From NCBI GenBank assembly GCA_037447655.1, contig JBBHKE010001656.1, positions 197,019-231,819 of the forward strand: a DNA stretch of 34,801 nt, given 5' to 3'. The DNA comes from Zygnema cylindricum (taxonomy: Eukaryota > Streptophyta > Zygnematophyceae > Zygnematales > Zygnemataceae). The translations under genes were made by a program, and so were the position numbers. Position 1 is the first letter of the stretch. Each line of letters begins with the position of its first letter. The notes beneath the pieces were generated by a model. It was not told the origin of the DNA. It did no database searches and saw only the letters and a list, made by a program, of their open reading frames with translations. This document shows, piece after piece, positions 9,474 to 19,506 of the stretch.

Positions 9474-10713
9474 ATGGAGGTCTCAGAGTTTCAAGTTATG
9501 GGCCCACCATCTAGGGTGCCTATGTTCGATGGAACAGACTTCACTATATTGGGAGTTTTACAATGGCTGGATTGCTTTTCGAGAAGCACTTATGGGGAAT
9601 TGTTTCGGGACAAGTGAGATGTCCGCCACCTGGCTTTGGAGGAGCTTACTATGGAGATTCATCTGTGGCTGCCCAGAATATCATCCGGAGCTCAGATGCA
9701 ACGGAAGGTGAAGGGAAGAATCTTTTCCGTGGATGGGGAAATAGGGGAGAAGGAAAAAGGGACACCTATGGTGAGGGGAGCTAGGCTCTCAGCTATGGTA
9801 CCACATGTAGGGATAAAAACTGAAGAAAATGACAGAAAAATATGGGAATACAAAAACACTATAGCAAAACATCTCATACTTAGATATGTGTCTAAGTCGA
9901 TAGCTATCACTCTAAAAAGTCTAGCCAAGCCTTCAGAGATATGGGAAGTACTAATTCAGATTTATAAGAGTGAGACTATTCAGAGGCAGCAATTAGTAAA
10001 ACAGGAAATAGATGCCTATGTTTATAAAGGCGGTAGCGATGATAGAGAGTTTTGCAATGATATTGCTGCGTTATAAGTTGAGCTAGCTAGTGCGGGATGG
10101 GTAGAATCTGAGGAGGGTAAGATTAATACACTACTTATGAAACTCCCAAGTGAGTACGAAAGCATTATTTATCGTATAGCAGGCAATTAGATGGCTCCTC
10201 ATGGACTTGGAGCTTTACCATGGGATAATTCTTGTAAGGGAAAGCACTTTGGTAGCTTCGTAGGGGAAAGGACAGGGTCAATGCATTTCAGCTGGTGGTG
10301 ATTGGCGGGAAGCGTGATGAGAGGAACGGCGGTGACGAGCGGAAACGTGGATGAGAGGAACGGTGGTGACGAGCGGAAGCGTGATGACAGAAAGAAAGAC
10401 AAAAGGTAAACCTTATCGGAACTTTGGTGGAAAAAGAGGGAGAGGAAAAGAAAGGGGAGCTTTGAAAAGGGGGGCTTGCTTCTTTTGTAGGGAACCGGGT
10501 CATTATATAGAGGAATGCCCTTGTTTGGAAAAACTTAGAAGTTGGAATGTGGATGAGGAGGAAGTAGGGGAAGAGGAGAAAGAGGATGAAGATATTTTAG
10601 AGCTTCTCCGGATTAGTAGTATGGGGAAGAAAGAAAAGCACCACAGTAATTGCACGAAGGCAACAGTGTGCTTTTGGAGGTATAAGGGAAGTAAAGAGAG
10701 AGGAGGTACTTGA
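9474..10713 (+). pseudogene. gag remnant of element C
   Basis: The start at 9474 lies in the LTR and gives a protein opening MEVSEFQVMGPPSRVPMFDG, clearly related to gag of element B. The frame breaks soon after. Parts continue from 9563 (GIVSGQVRCPPPGFGG), from 9636 to a TAA at 10074-10076 (EENDRKIWEYKNTIAKHLIL, PSEIWEVLIQIYKSETIQ), and from 10351. The last part holds an intact zinc knuckle, CFFCREPGHYIEEC (CX2CX4HX4C), and an acidic tail. At least three frame changes mean that no full gag can be made from this copy. Confidence 0.85.
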
Positions 10714-11480
10714 GGATGTCGAGGAGTGTAGAGTGTATGACTTAGAAATGAGAAAGTCAAATCTAGGATCCATAAGTGAAAACGGGAAAGATAAAATTAA
10801 TCAAGATACTTTATAGATAATAGGGAACCAAAAAACTGGTCGGAAAGGGAGACTTCAACGGATTTCGAGGAAAGGGGAGAAGTGAAACTCGAAGAGGTTT
10901 CAAAGGATAGGGGAGAAGAGAAATATTTGATTAAAGGTTTAGGGGAGAAGAAAATATTTATTGGGCAATTAAATTAGAAATTAATAGTGGAAAGAATTCC
11001 ATGGGAGAGAGTGAGGGAAGTTCAGAAAATGGGGGTAATTATCATGGATAAAAATATGAGTACGAAAGATGTAGATCTTATGAGGAACTTAGTGGGGACT
11101 AGTGGTTTTTGGGAATATTTTGGGGGTGGATGGATTTGACATCACTACTTGGGTGTGACGAAGATGTGCCTGTAAAAGGGTTAGCATCTAGGTGTATGTT
11201 GCAGATTGGAAATGGGGCTGGCTGTTGGATCGCAAGAGGGAAATCGGTTTGTGTGTGGATGAAAGAGTGATGAAGTGGATAAAATCTTTGCTCGAATTTA
11301 AAAAAAATGGGGATGTTAAATAAAATGTGTAATAAAATTATCATTTCAGTTCATTTAATGCACTGTGTTAAATACTTAAGTTTTATGAAAGGAAAAGGAA
11401 AAAGGAAAAAGAAAAGGAAAAAGGGGAGGGGATGTTTGTTTTACTTGTTTGTGGGAAGATTGAAAGAAAAATAAACTAGA
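10714..11480 (+). pseudogene. pol remnant of element C (RNase H scrap)
   Basis: Most of this stretch is purine-rich and has no long frame. Around 11070-11230 broken frames match the RNase H region of element B: a segment like LMRNLVGT, then words like FDITTW and GAGCW, corresponding to B near 15080-15240. Protease, integrase and the RT catalytic blocks are absent. A purine run near 11390-11430 (repeated GGAAAA) precedes the polypurine tract. Confidence 0.65.
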
Positions 11481-11492
11481 AAATAAGGGGAG
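11481..11492 (+). other. polypurine tract of element C
   Basis: AAATAAGGGGAG directly abuts the TGTTGG start of the 3' LTR. The same word precedes the right LTR of element B at 15617-15628. Confidence 0.8.
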
Positions 11493-12688
11493 TGTTGGAA
11501 TTCAAGTATTTTCTAGGTCTAGAGATTGCAAAATAAAAAGCAAAATAGTAGATATTGACAGCCTGCCTCTAACTCCTCCTCAAGTCCCCAGCACCTTGTC
11601 GCAGTCACTGAAGACTGGAGGAGGAGTTAGCCATGGCTGCCTGTGTTGTCTAGAGGGAGACATACAGTTGTTTTATAGGGGGTTTTCTCTAAAAGGTAGT
11701 TTTGACAAAGCCAGGATTTGTTCCTGGTACCTGCCATTTGTCACAACCGCGATAGCCGGTAGTCTTATCCAGATAGTCTAAATTGTATTAGATATTACTG
11801 GGTATGATGTTTATTTAAACAGTTACAATAAGACAAATTCATTTAACTAGAACTATATGCATACTGCATAGAAACAGTTGTGTAAAGTACGACGTACGGT
11901 ACGAATACGAAATAAATACCGCGCAGTTTGTTTGACGCCGGAAAGAATACCGCGCAGGTATTTATGACGGCCACGATTGAAATCTAATTTGATCGGACGG
12001 CCGCGAAGGATGCCGAGATCGCGGCGTACGATTTTGGCGGTTTGCGATCACCGCGATATTGAGTGACACGTGGTAACACTACATTGGATTGCGGCAACTC
12101 CGGAGATTACGGGAACAAATCCGAATATGACACGTGTCGACATTTTGGCCATGTCGTACAATGGCCGTACATAAAGTACACCGGCACCTGTACTTTTCTG
12201 TACGATACAGTAATTTGATTGGTGCCGTACTTCAGTAGATAGAGTTTTAGAGAGGGAATAGGACTTAGATAAATTTTGGGTAGGCAGCTGCCTCTCCCAG
12301 AGAGCACCCTGTATAAATGGCAAACTTTGGGCAGCCATAACTATCAATTTACTTGACCATTTTCAGTGATTCTTTTTGATGCGGACTCAGGGGAGTCTAG
12401 GCTACACAGGGGTGTAGTCGGTTAGAGTTTTTGTCTGCCAGGGTGGCTGTATTTCTAAGGGAAAGTCAAAGTGGGGTGAATGTGTCCAAATCTCATATTC
12501 TAACTTTGCATTCTGTGGTGGAACTGAGCACACAGAAAGTGTTATTTCACAGAGGTGAATCTATATTGGGGTTTTGACTGTCAAGGGGTCAGTCATTTGG
12601 GTTTATATCAACTTGGAGTCGGCACTATCTAGATTAGCTTCTTTTGGATCTGCATACTCTGAGGGCCAATGGAGGTCTCAGAGTTTCA
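11493..12688 (+). repeat. 3' LTR of element C
   Basis: This LTR is almost identical to 8299-9493. Differences I see include GATTTGTTCC versus GATTTGATCC in the tRNA-like loop and several one-base length changes in short runs. The duplication CATCC follows at once. Confidence 0.93.
11703..11779 (-). other. antisense tRNA-like module in LTR C (right copy)
   Basis: This is the same module as at 8506-8583. On the minus strand the T-loop reads AACAAAT instead of ATCAAAT; the 5-bp stem CCAGG/CCTGG and the outer stem are unchanged. Confidence 0.4.
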
Positions 12689-13574
12689 CATCCATGCATA
12701 TGTGTCGTGATAAAGAACTATTCACTAAGCTAAGAAAAAAGCCTACTGTAGAAATAGAGTATGGGGGATGAAGAGAGTGGTTACCACAGATCTAGTGGGA
12801 TCAGTAGATCTGAAAAGCGGTTGGGGGCATGTGCATTTTGATAGATTAAGGGAAATGAAAAAACTTGGGGTAGTAAAAGGAATTAAGTTTGGGGATAATG
12901 AAATGATGGATGATTGTAGTGGTTGTGCTTAAGGTAATGCTCACATACTCCCCTTTCCCTAAGCCGCCACATATAGAGGTGAGAAAGTATTGGACTTGGT
13001 CCACAAGATATTTGGGGACCAATAAAAGTACCTTCGGTTGGAGGAAAGATGTTTATGACGACAATATCCGATGACTGGTCTAGATAAGCTAGAGTCTACT
13101 TTCTGAAAACAACGTTTGAAGCACCAACTTACTTCAAAGAATATAAAGTCTGTAGTGAGAAGTTGCATGAAACCCCCATTAAGAGGATAAGGGAGTGATA
13201 ATGGGGTGGAATATACCTCTAACCAGTTTGAGGAATACTTGAGAGATGAGGGAGTGCAGCACCAGAAAACTGTACTATATAAACCGAAACAAAATGGGGT
13301 AGCTGAGAGGTTGAATCGAACACTAGGAGATAGTGCATGCAGTATGTTGGCAGACAAGAAAATAGGAAAGAGATTTTGGGCACAAGCAATGAATTGTGCC
13401 AACTACATTAAGAATAGAGTCCTAACCTTAGCTATAAAGAGAGTGACACCTTATGAGAGATGGGTTGGAAGGAAACCAGATATCTCACACCTTAAAGTAT
13501 TCGGTAGCCAAGTTTACAGTCTTGACACGGATAGGAAAAAGTGGAAACTAAATGCTAAGGGAAAACCTGGATAA
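12689..13574 (+). pseudogene. protease end and integrase of copia B
   Basis: The frame that left off in the protease motif at 8298 resumes after the CATCC copy with MHMCRDKELFTKL (to a stop at 12769-12771), which shows that C split one coding sequence. The region 12830-12990 contains a decayed GAG-pre-integrase with CSGC. Integrase core motifs are broken up to about 13200. From 13206 the frame is open with VAERLNRTLGDSACSML (catalytic glutamate) and TPYERWVGRKPDISHLKVFG. A TAA at 13572-13574 interrupts the conserved KPG-FVGYD block. Confidence 0.85.
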
Positions 13575-14132
13575 TTTGTGGGATATGATGAGGATGTTAA
13601 GGGATATAGAGTCTATGACTTAGCAAAGAAAGATATAATTCTGGTCAAACACTTAGTTGTCATGGATGAAGGGAAGTCATTTGACCCCTTCAAATATAAA
13701 AAGAAGATAAGATTCAGATTTGAGTCCGACAGTGAGGAGAACTCGGTCGTTCCCGAAAGGGAGATGAGTGAAACCGTGATTGCAGATTTAAGGGAGATCT
13801 AAGATACAGGAGACTCACCGGAAATCTCACATACTCCTATAAACTTTGAGGAGATAGAACAAGCGGGACTAGAATCGGCTTCCATGGACAAGGGAGGCGA
13901 TGAGACAGTAAGAAGAAATCCAAGACTTCCATCCATTCCAGCTTCAAAGTTTGATGGAGGAAGGAGGAGCAGCAAAAGGATACAGGAAAAACAAACAACT
14001 CATAAGGTAACCAAGCTATCTCACCCAGATGAGCCTCACTCTTACTCAGAGGCAGTGAGTAGTCCAAAGAAAGAAAGATGGATTAGAGCCATAAATGATG
14101 AGATGGTCGCTATCATGGAAGCAAATACTTAG
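13575..14132 (+). pseudogene. integrase C-terminal region and linker of copia B
   Basis: In the same frame as the integrase, GYDEDVKGYRVYD follows the stop, then an acidic, variable linker. A second in-frame stop lies near 13800. The segment 13884-14132 holds EPHSYSEAVSSPKKERWIRAINDEM, the conserved lead-in to copia reverse transcriptase, before a further TAG at about 14130. Confidence 0.82.
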
Positions 14133-15603
14133 GAAATAGCGGATTGTCCTCCAGACAGAAAACCTATTGGGTGTAAATAGGTATTTAAACTAAAATTGAA
14201 CCCAGATAATATCATTGAGAGTATAAGGCTCGATTGGTAGCGAAAGGGTTCACTCAAAAGGAGGGGATTGACTATGAGGAAACCTTTGCTCTAGTTGTTC
14301 GGTTCCCCTCAGTAAGGATTCTCCTCAATCTAGGAGCAGCGGAAGACATGGAAATCCACCAGATGGACATTAAGACAGCTTTTCTTAATGGTGAGTGAGA
14401 AGTTTTCATGAGGCAACCCAAGAGTTCGTGGAAGAAAGAGAAGAGAGCAAAGTCTGCAGGCTTATAAAATCCTTATATCGACTGAAGCAAGCTCCCCGAC
14501 AGTGGAATAAGAAACTAGATGAGTTTCTCACCGATCAGGGATATATCTGGATCAGCTCTAACCATTCTATCTATATGTTTGAAGATGAGAATGGTGTCAT
14601 TTTTATTGCAATTTATGTGGATGATATGCTTGTGTTGAGTAAGTCTTTGGAGAAGATCAATAGGTTGAAGAAAGATCTTAGGTGCAGATTTGATATAAAG
14701 GATTTAGGGGAGGCAAAATATATTTTGGGGATCCAAATGGAGAGAGATAGGGGGAAGAAGATTATCAGACTTACTCAGAAAGAGGGAATAGGTAATATGC
14801 TTGAGAAATTTCAGATGGAAAATGCTAACAGTTATACCACTCCCATAAACTTGAAAATAGTAAGTGATGGGAGTGTTGAAGGAGGAGTGATGATCTTAGA
14901 CGATCAGATGAGTCCAGAGGAGAGAGAGTTTATGAAATCTATTCCTTATAGAAAGGTCGTAGGAAGTTTGATCTACTTTATGAACTGTACCAGGCCAGAC
15001 ATAGCGACAGCAGTTGGAGTACTCAGTAGGAGTCTTAATGATTCTAGGAAGAGAGATTGGGAGGGAGCCAGAGAGAGTCATGAGATATCTGGTGGGAACC
15101 AGAGAGTTATGGTTGCATTTGGGAGGGGAGCACACTGACATCACTACTTGGAGTGATGCCAGTTATGGGGACGCACCTATGAGACGATGCACTTCTGGGT
15201 ATGTATTGTATGTTGGGGAAGGTGCTTGCTGTTGGAGCAGTAAGCAACAAAAGGTGGTTGCTCAATCCACTATGGAGGCTGAGTACATGGCCTCTTGTTC
15301 TGCTGTGAAAGAGTTGATGTGGGTCAAGTCCTTGCTGGAAGAAGTGGGTATATGAAGGATGGAGTGCATGAAGTATTTTGTGAAAATCAAGCGGCCATAG
15401 CAATTGCAGCCAATCCAAAACATCATTTTAAGGCTAAACATATGGACATAAGATTACGTTTTGTAAGAGAAAAAGTTGAGAATAAAATAGTGAATCTTGT
15501 ATATAAATCTGATGAAGAAATGGTGGTTGACATGATGACCAAACTTGTGCCCTCTCCAAAGTCGAAATACTGTAGGGAAAAATGTGGATTAAAAGAAAAG
15601 TAA
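14133..15603 (+). pseudogene. reverse transcriptase and RNase H of copia B
   Basis: The RT N-terminus (14133-14394) is recognisable but broken by stops and small deletions. The frame 14395-15138 contains SLYRLKQAPRQWNKKLDEF, the catalytic block IYVDDMLV, DLGEAKYILGI and YRKVVGSLIYFMNCTRPDI. A frameshift then leads to 15014-15355 with TDITTWSDASYGD and STMEAEYMA of RNase H, and another shift to 15295-15603 with EVFCENQAAIAIAANPKHH and KHMDIRLRFVREK. The coding ends at TAA 15601, 15 bp before the polypurine tract. The domains look complete in content but not in frame. Confidence 0.9.
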
Positions 15604-15615
15604 AAATTAGACTAG

Positions 15616-15628
15616 AAAATAAGGGGAG
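15616..15628 (+). other. polypurine tract of copia B
   Basis: AAAATAAGGGGAG lies directly before the TGTTGAAATAAG start of the right LTR. Confidence 0.8.
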
Positions 15629-15831
15629 TGTTGAAATAAGTACTTGTATTTTCTAGGTCTAGAACTAAATAGCGGAAACATATATAGAAAATGTCGGCAG
15701 CCTACCTCCATCTCTTCTCTCTTGCCCCCATACTTGTTGTAGTCAATGAAGGAGAGAGAGAGCGATAGAGCCATGGTTGCCTTAGCTCCATAAGAAGGAC
15801 TAAAGACTGATTTAAGTCACTCTCAACAAAA

Positions 15832-15895
15832 GGTTGAGTCTGGCAAGACTCGAACCCCCGACCGGCAGAGCGCGGCGTAGCCGTTAGCTCTACCA
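15832..15895 (-). other. antisense tRNA-like module in LTR B (right copy)
   Basis: This is the counterpart of 6384-6447, with T-loop TTCGAGT and box B kept at 15846-15856. Confidence 0.4.
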
Positions 15896-15965
15896 GTATG
15901 TCGTAGAAGTCCGTTAGATGATATAGGGTTTCATAAGTATTTAAACTGTTGTATATAGAAATTAA

Positions 15966-17008
15966 TGGTCCATTTTAAGTATTTTCTAGGTCTTAATAGA
16001 AATATAGAAAGAAACCTAGGCAGTCTACCTCTAACTTCTCTCTCCAACTCTCAAACTTGTCGCAGTCACTGAGAAATTGGAGAGGGAGCTAGAGCCATGG
16101 CTACCTAGGCTATCCAGAGGTTTACGGGAAATATATATTATTAAGGCTTTTATTTACTAAAAGGTATGTGCCGGCAATAGGATTTGATCCTGGTACCTAC
16201 CGGCCGGCAGACTTCTGATAGCCGGTAGCCTTAGCCGTTAAGTCTAAGACTAGTGTTACATATTATATGGTATAATAAATAATCAAACATTATCAGGTCG
16301 GGTAATTCATTTAACTATAAATGTTTTCGGGATACATAGATCAAGTAATGTAAAAGTACGGATTACGGTACGGATAAAAAACCAATGCCGCGCATTTATT
16401 ACTTTCATGAAACGAATATCGCGCATGTATTTATTACGGCTACGATTAAATGTGAATTTAATCGGACAGGCCGGAATTAACGCCGAGATCGCGGAAGAGG
16501 ATTTCGGCGGTTTGTGGTCATCGCCACATCGAATGACACGTGGCGGAATGACATTGGATCGCGGCATCTCCGAGGATTAAGGGAGCGAATCCGGACATAC
16601 CACGTGTCGACATTTAGGCCATGTCGTACAGTTTCCGTACAGAAAGTACACCGGCAGTTGTACTTTTGTGTATGGAATTGTAATCTGATTAGCTCCGTAC
16701 ATCAGTAGATAGAATCTGTGAGAGAGATAGGACTTAGAAAAACTAGGAGATAGGACCCTCTCTCCCAAAGAGCTTCAGTACAAAAGGTCAACTTTGACCC
16801 TCCATAACTTACTCCTCAGGGAGCAAATTCATAGATTCTTTTTGCTATTGACTCAGGGGAGTCTTGCCTTCACAGGGGTGAAGTTTGTCAGAGTTTTTGG
16901 CTGCCAAGGTGGCAGTTGTTCTTGCTGAAATACAAAAGGGTCAGGGTTATCCTAGAGGCTTCTTGGAAGCTATCCACTCTGAGGACTTATGGAGGTCTCA
17001 GAGTTTCA
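15966..17008 (+). mobile_element. solo LTR D, related to LTR C
   Basis: The segment begins TGGTCCATTTTAAGTATTTTCTAGG, counterpart of the LTR C start, and ends ATGGAGGTCTCAGAGTTTCA, identical to the LTR C end. Between them lie recognisable but diverged LTR C landmarks: the tRNA-like module, GAGATCGCGG, CACGTGTCGACAT and CAGGGGAGTC. No internal domain is present, so it is a solo LTR. Twelve bases (15954-15965) between the left TTGTA and the LTR are unexplained. Confidence 0.82.
16165..16251 (-). other. antisense tRNA-like module in solo LTR D
   Basis: On the minus strand the loop is again GATCAAATCC (16180-16190), but the enclosing stem is GCCGGC (16170-16175) with GCCGGC (16203-16208) instead of the TGACAAA/TTTGTCA stem of LTR C. 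A segment like CTTAACGGCTAAGG resembles a D-arm. No full cloverleaf is claimed. Confidence 0.4.
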
Positions 17009-17687
17009 TTGTATAATACAGAAACCATTTAACTGTAATATAGACGAACGTACATAGAACTTGTCAAGGTTTAGTGCAATGTCATTTCGCACGAAATAAA
17101 TGAAACGGACATTTGTTTTAAACGGTCGACATTCAATGTCGGATTTAATCCAATAGCGCACATCATCGCCGAGATCGCGCAATGGTCACTTTGGATTTTA
17201 TGGACGTGGCATGACATGGCGCCGCGTGGAAGGATGACATTCGGTCGCGAGAATTCCGAAGAATATACGAACGAGTGGAAAAGTGACACGCGTCCACTCA
17301 TCAGCCTTGTTGTACACCAGTCGTACGGAAAGGACATCGGTCGTAGTACCTTTATGTACTTTACAGTAATATGATTGGTTCATACTTTAGTAGATAGGGG
17401 TTGTGAGAGAGGTTTAGGACTTAGGAAATTTTGGAAGATAATCACCTCTCTCTAAGAGAACTTTCAATAAATTGGCATTTTTTGCCGGTTAATAACTTAT
17501 CGGTTGGTTGGCCGTTTTCAGTGATTCTTTTTGCTACGGACTCAGGGGAGTCCAAGCTGCATAGGGGTGAAGTCAAATTGTCATTTTGCCTTCCTGGAGA
17601 GCAGTGGTTGTGGCTTGAAGTGGGTTAGTTAATTACTATCTAGAGGCTTCTTGTATTTTGTGGTCCAATGGAGGACACAAAATTGCA

Positions 17688-18431
17688 AAAAACAAGCTAA
17701 GAAGAAGGCAACCACGTCCATGGTAGACTTCTCTTGTGAAACGCTACATTTCCAGTAACAGCCAATGCGCCAATACGATGTATATTTGTATGTATATATG
17801 TATGCCATGTACGTCATAGAATGTGACGATACAATACAATGCAAAACAATATATCACCATATAACGGATGTCAGCATGCTAGCTCGACACTTAAACTGCA
17901 CGATATTTCTATGTCATTTTGCAGGAAAAGTTTCGAGCTTTGTGTGGCGTAGTAGAATAGGTATCTACTCCTGTTTCATTATTTACTTTGGTGTGCTAAA
18001 GGACAAGGGTGCCTATAGTTCATAGCTATTGACTGGGATGCGTGACAAAGCACTCTAATCAAACTTTTGTCACCGAATTGTATCTTATGATATCATTTGC
18101 CTTGTCGCCTTATCTGCTATGTTAGACAAATACCATCACACATGGGCTGCAAGAAGTTGATGGGCATCACTCTTTGACAAGATGCTTTATGATAAGCATC
18201 AAACAAATTGGGACACATTTTTGTATACTTTCCATGTAATGCCTGAGACGGTATTTCTTATGCTACTTTATGTTTTACCAAACAAATTCAGCGGATATCA
18301 TTATTGACTCAGTGCATTGTAATTAAACAAATCTGCAAGTGCAAGTATAAGAAACGTAGGACTAATTTCTGACGCGAAAATATTGAAATGTAATACATGG
18401 TCACATACAAGACTTTAACTAAATTTTCTCC
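17688..18431. other. intergenic DNA, nothing recognised
   Basis: No coding frame with family motifs, no terminal repeats and no RNA gene are seen between copia B and the minisatellite. The sequence is AT-rich and of ordinary complexity. Confidence 0.5.
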
Positions 18432-19234
18432 TTCACTACGCGACAGCACCTGCTTCCGATAAACGTGTACCTTCGGATCTCGACTTTTTCTTCTTCACTA
18501 CGCGACAACATCTGGGTCTCGACATATTCTCCTTCACTACGCGACAACATCTGCATCTCGACATTTTCTTCTTCCCAACGCGACAGCACCTGCTTCCGGT
18601 AAACGTGTACCTCCGGATCTCGACTTTTTCTCCTTCACTACGCGACAGCATCTGCATCTCGACATTTTCTCCTTCACTACGCGACAGCACCTGCTTCCGG
18701 TAAACGTGTACCTCCGGATCTCGACTTTTTCTCCTTCACTACGCGACAACATCTGCTTCCAGTACACGTGTACCTCCGGATCTCGACTGTTTCTCCTTTA
18801 CTACGAGACAACATCTGCATCTCGACATTTTCTCCTTCACTACGCGACAGCACGCACATTGTCGAAACCACAGGTGTGACCCCTTCACTACGTGGCAACA
18901 CTTGCTTCCGGTAAACGTGTACCTCCGGGTCTCGACTTTTTCTCCTTCACTTCGCGACAACATCTGCATCTCGACTTTTTCTCCTTCACTACGCGACAGC
19001 ACTTGCTTCCGGTAAACTTGTACCTCTGGATCTCGACTTTTTCTCCTTCACTACGCGACAGCATCTACATCTCGACATTTTATCCTTCACTACGTGACAA
19101 CACCTGCTTCCGATAAACGTGTACCTTCGGATCTCGACTTTTTCTCCTTCACTACGCGACAGCATTTGCATCTCGACTTTTTCTCCTTTACTACGCGACA
19201 GCACGCACATTGTTGAAACCACAAGTGTGACCCC
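18432..19234. repeat. minisatellite of 16 units in three fixed lengths
   Basis: Every unit begins TTCACTACGCGACA or a close variant. Long units (L) are 62 bp, short units (S) 39 bp and capping units (K) 48 bp. The order is L S S L S L L S K, then L S L S L S K. The short unit equals the long unit without an inner 23-bp block that carries CCGG at both sides. K units share the head but end in a sequence with CACATTGT and GTGTGACCCC. Unit starts are 18432, 18494, 18533, 18572, 18634, 18673, 18735, 18797, 18836, 18884, 18946, 18985, 19047, 19086, 19148 and 19187. The minus strand is open over long stretches, but 62 is not a multiple of three, so I do not regard it as coding. Confidence 0.92.
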
Positions 19235-19506
19235 CCTAGGTCATTACTAGCCTCCCCCTCCTCCCCATGAATCGTTCGACTCCCCAACACCCCATATAGC
19301 GAGTTCCAAAACGCACACACACACACACAATCATTACAAAAAAAAAAAACAAACATACACAAAAAAAAAAAAAAATCAACCAAACATTTCTTTATCCTCT
19401 CCCCCACCCCCCCCCCCCCCCCCCCCCTATACGATTTACACACCCAAAACCGATACTTGAACCCCTTCCCCCCCTCCCCCACCTCCCCCCCCTCCCCCTC
19501 CCCCCT
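19235..19506. repeat. low-complexity C-rich and A-rich DNA
   Basis: The stretch holds a CA repeat near 19312-19328, A runs near 19340-19375, an uninterrupted run of 21 C at 19407-19427 and further CCCCT blocks to about 19506. It may be the 5' leader of the non-LTR element that follows, but its boundary cannot be placed. Confidence 0.75.

Larger units (their letters stand above)
8299..9493 (+). repeat. 5' LTR of element C
   Basis: The 1195-bp LTR starts TG and ends CA. It contains the TATAAAT box at 9117-9123 and an antisense tRNA-like module at 8506-8583. Its last 20 bp begin with the gag ATG at 9474. Confidence 0.93.
8299..12688 (+). mobile_element. copia-type element C, young and internally deleted
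   Basis: LTRs at 8299-9493 and 11493-12688 both run from TGTTGGAATTC to GAGTTTCA. The 5-bp duplication CATCC is exact on both sides (8294-8298 and 12689-12693). I see only about ten differences between the roughly 1195-bp LTRs, most of them one-base indels. The 2.0-kb interior holds a frameshifted gag and a short RNase H remnant. Protease, integrase and almost all RT are missing. It is therefore a recent non-autonomous insertion into the protease region of element B. Confidence 0.93.
6181..17687 (+). mobile_element. Ty1/copia LTR retrotransposon B, host of nested insertions
   Basis: Left LTR 6181-7180 and right LTR 15629-17687 match once insert D is removed. Between them are gag, protease, integrase, RT and RNase H in copia order, then a polypurine tract. 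Flanks are AAAAG (6176-6180) and AAAAA (17688-17692), a plausible decayed 5-bp duplication. Element C is inserted in the protease coding at 8299-12688 and solo LTR D in the right LTR. Coding is broken by several stops and frameshifts, so B is dead. Without the inserts B is about 6 kb. Confidence 0.9.
15629..17687 (+). repeat. 3' LTR of copia B, split by solo LTR D
   Basis: The first part (15629-15953) and last part (17009-17687) together align with the 5' LTR 6181-7180. The break point corresponds to GTTGTATAATACAG in the left LTR. The word TTGTA flanks the insert on both sides (15949-15953 and 17009-17013). The LTR ends ACAAAATTGCA. Confidence 0.88.

Noticed and set aside
18436-19222. Overlapping minus-strand frames with repeated LSRSEGE-like and RCCRVVKE-like words
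   Set aside because: They are translations of the 62/39/48-bp tandem repeat. The 62-bp unit is not a multiple of three, so the frame shifts from unit to unit.
18432-19234. Possible CRISPR array
   Set aside because: Units are contiguous variants of one sequence without unique spacers, in a eukaryotic context.
18492-19250. Bacterial-type or viral insertion in the repeat region
   Set aside because: No coding capacity, integrase or terminal structures are present.
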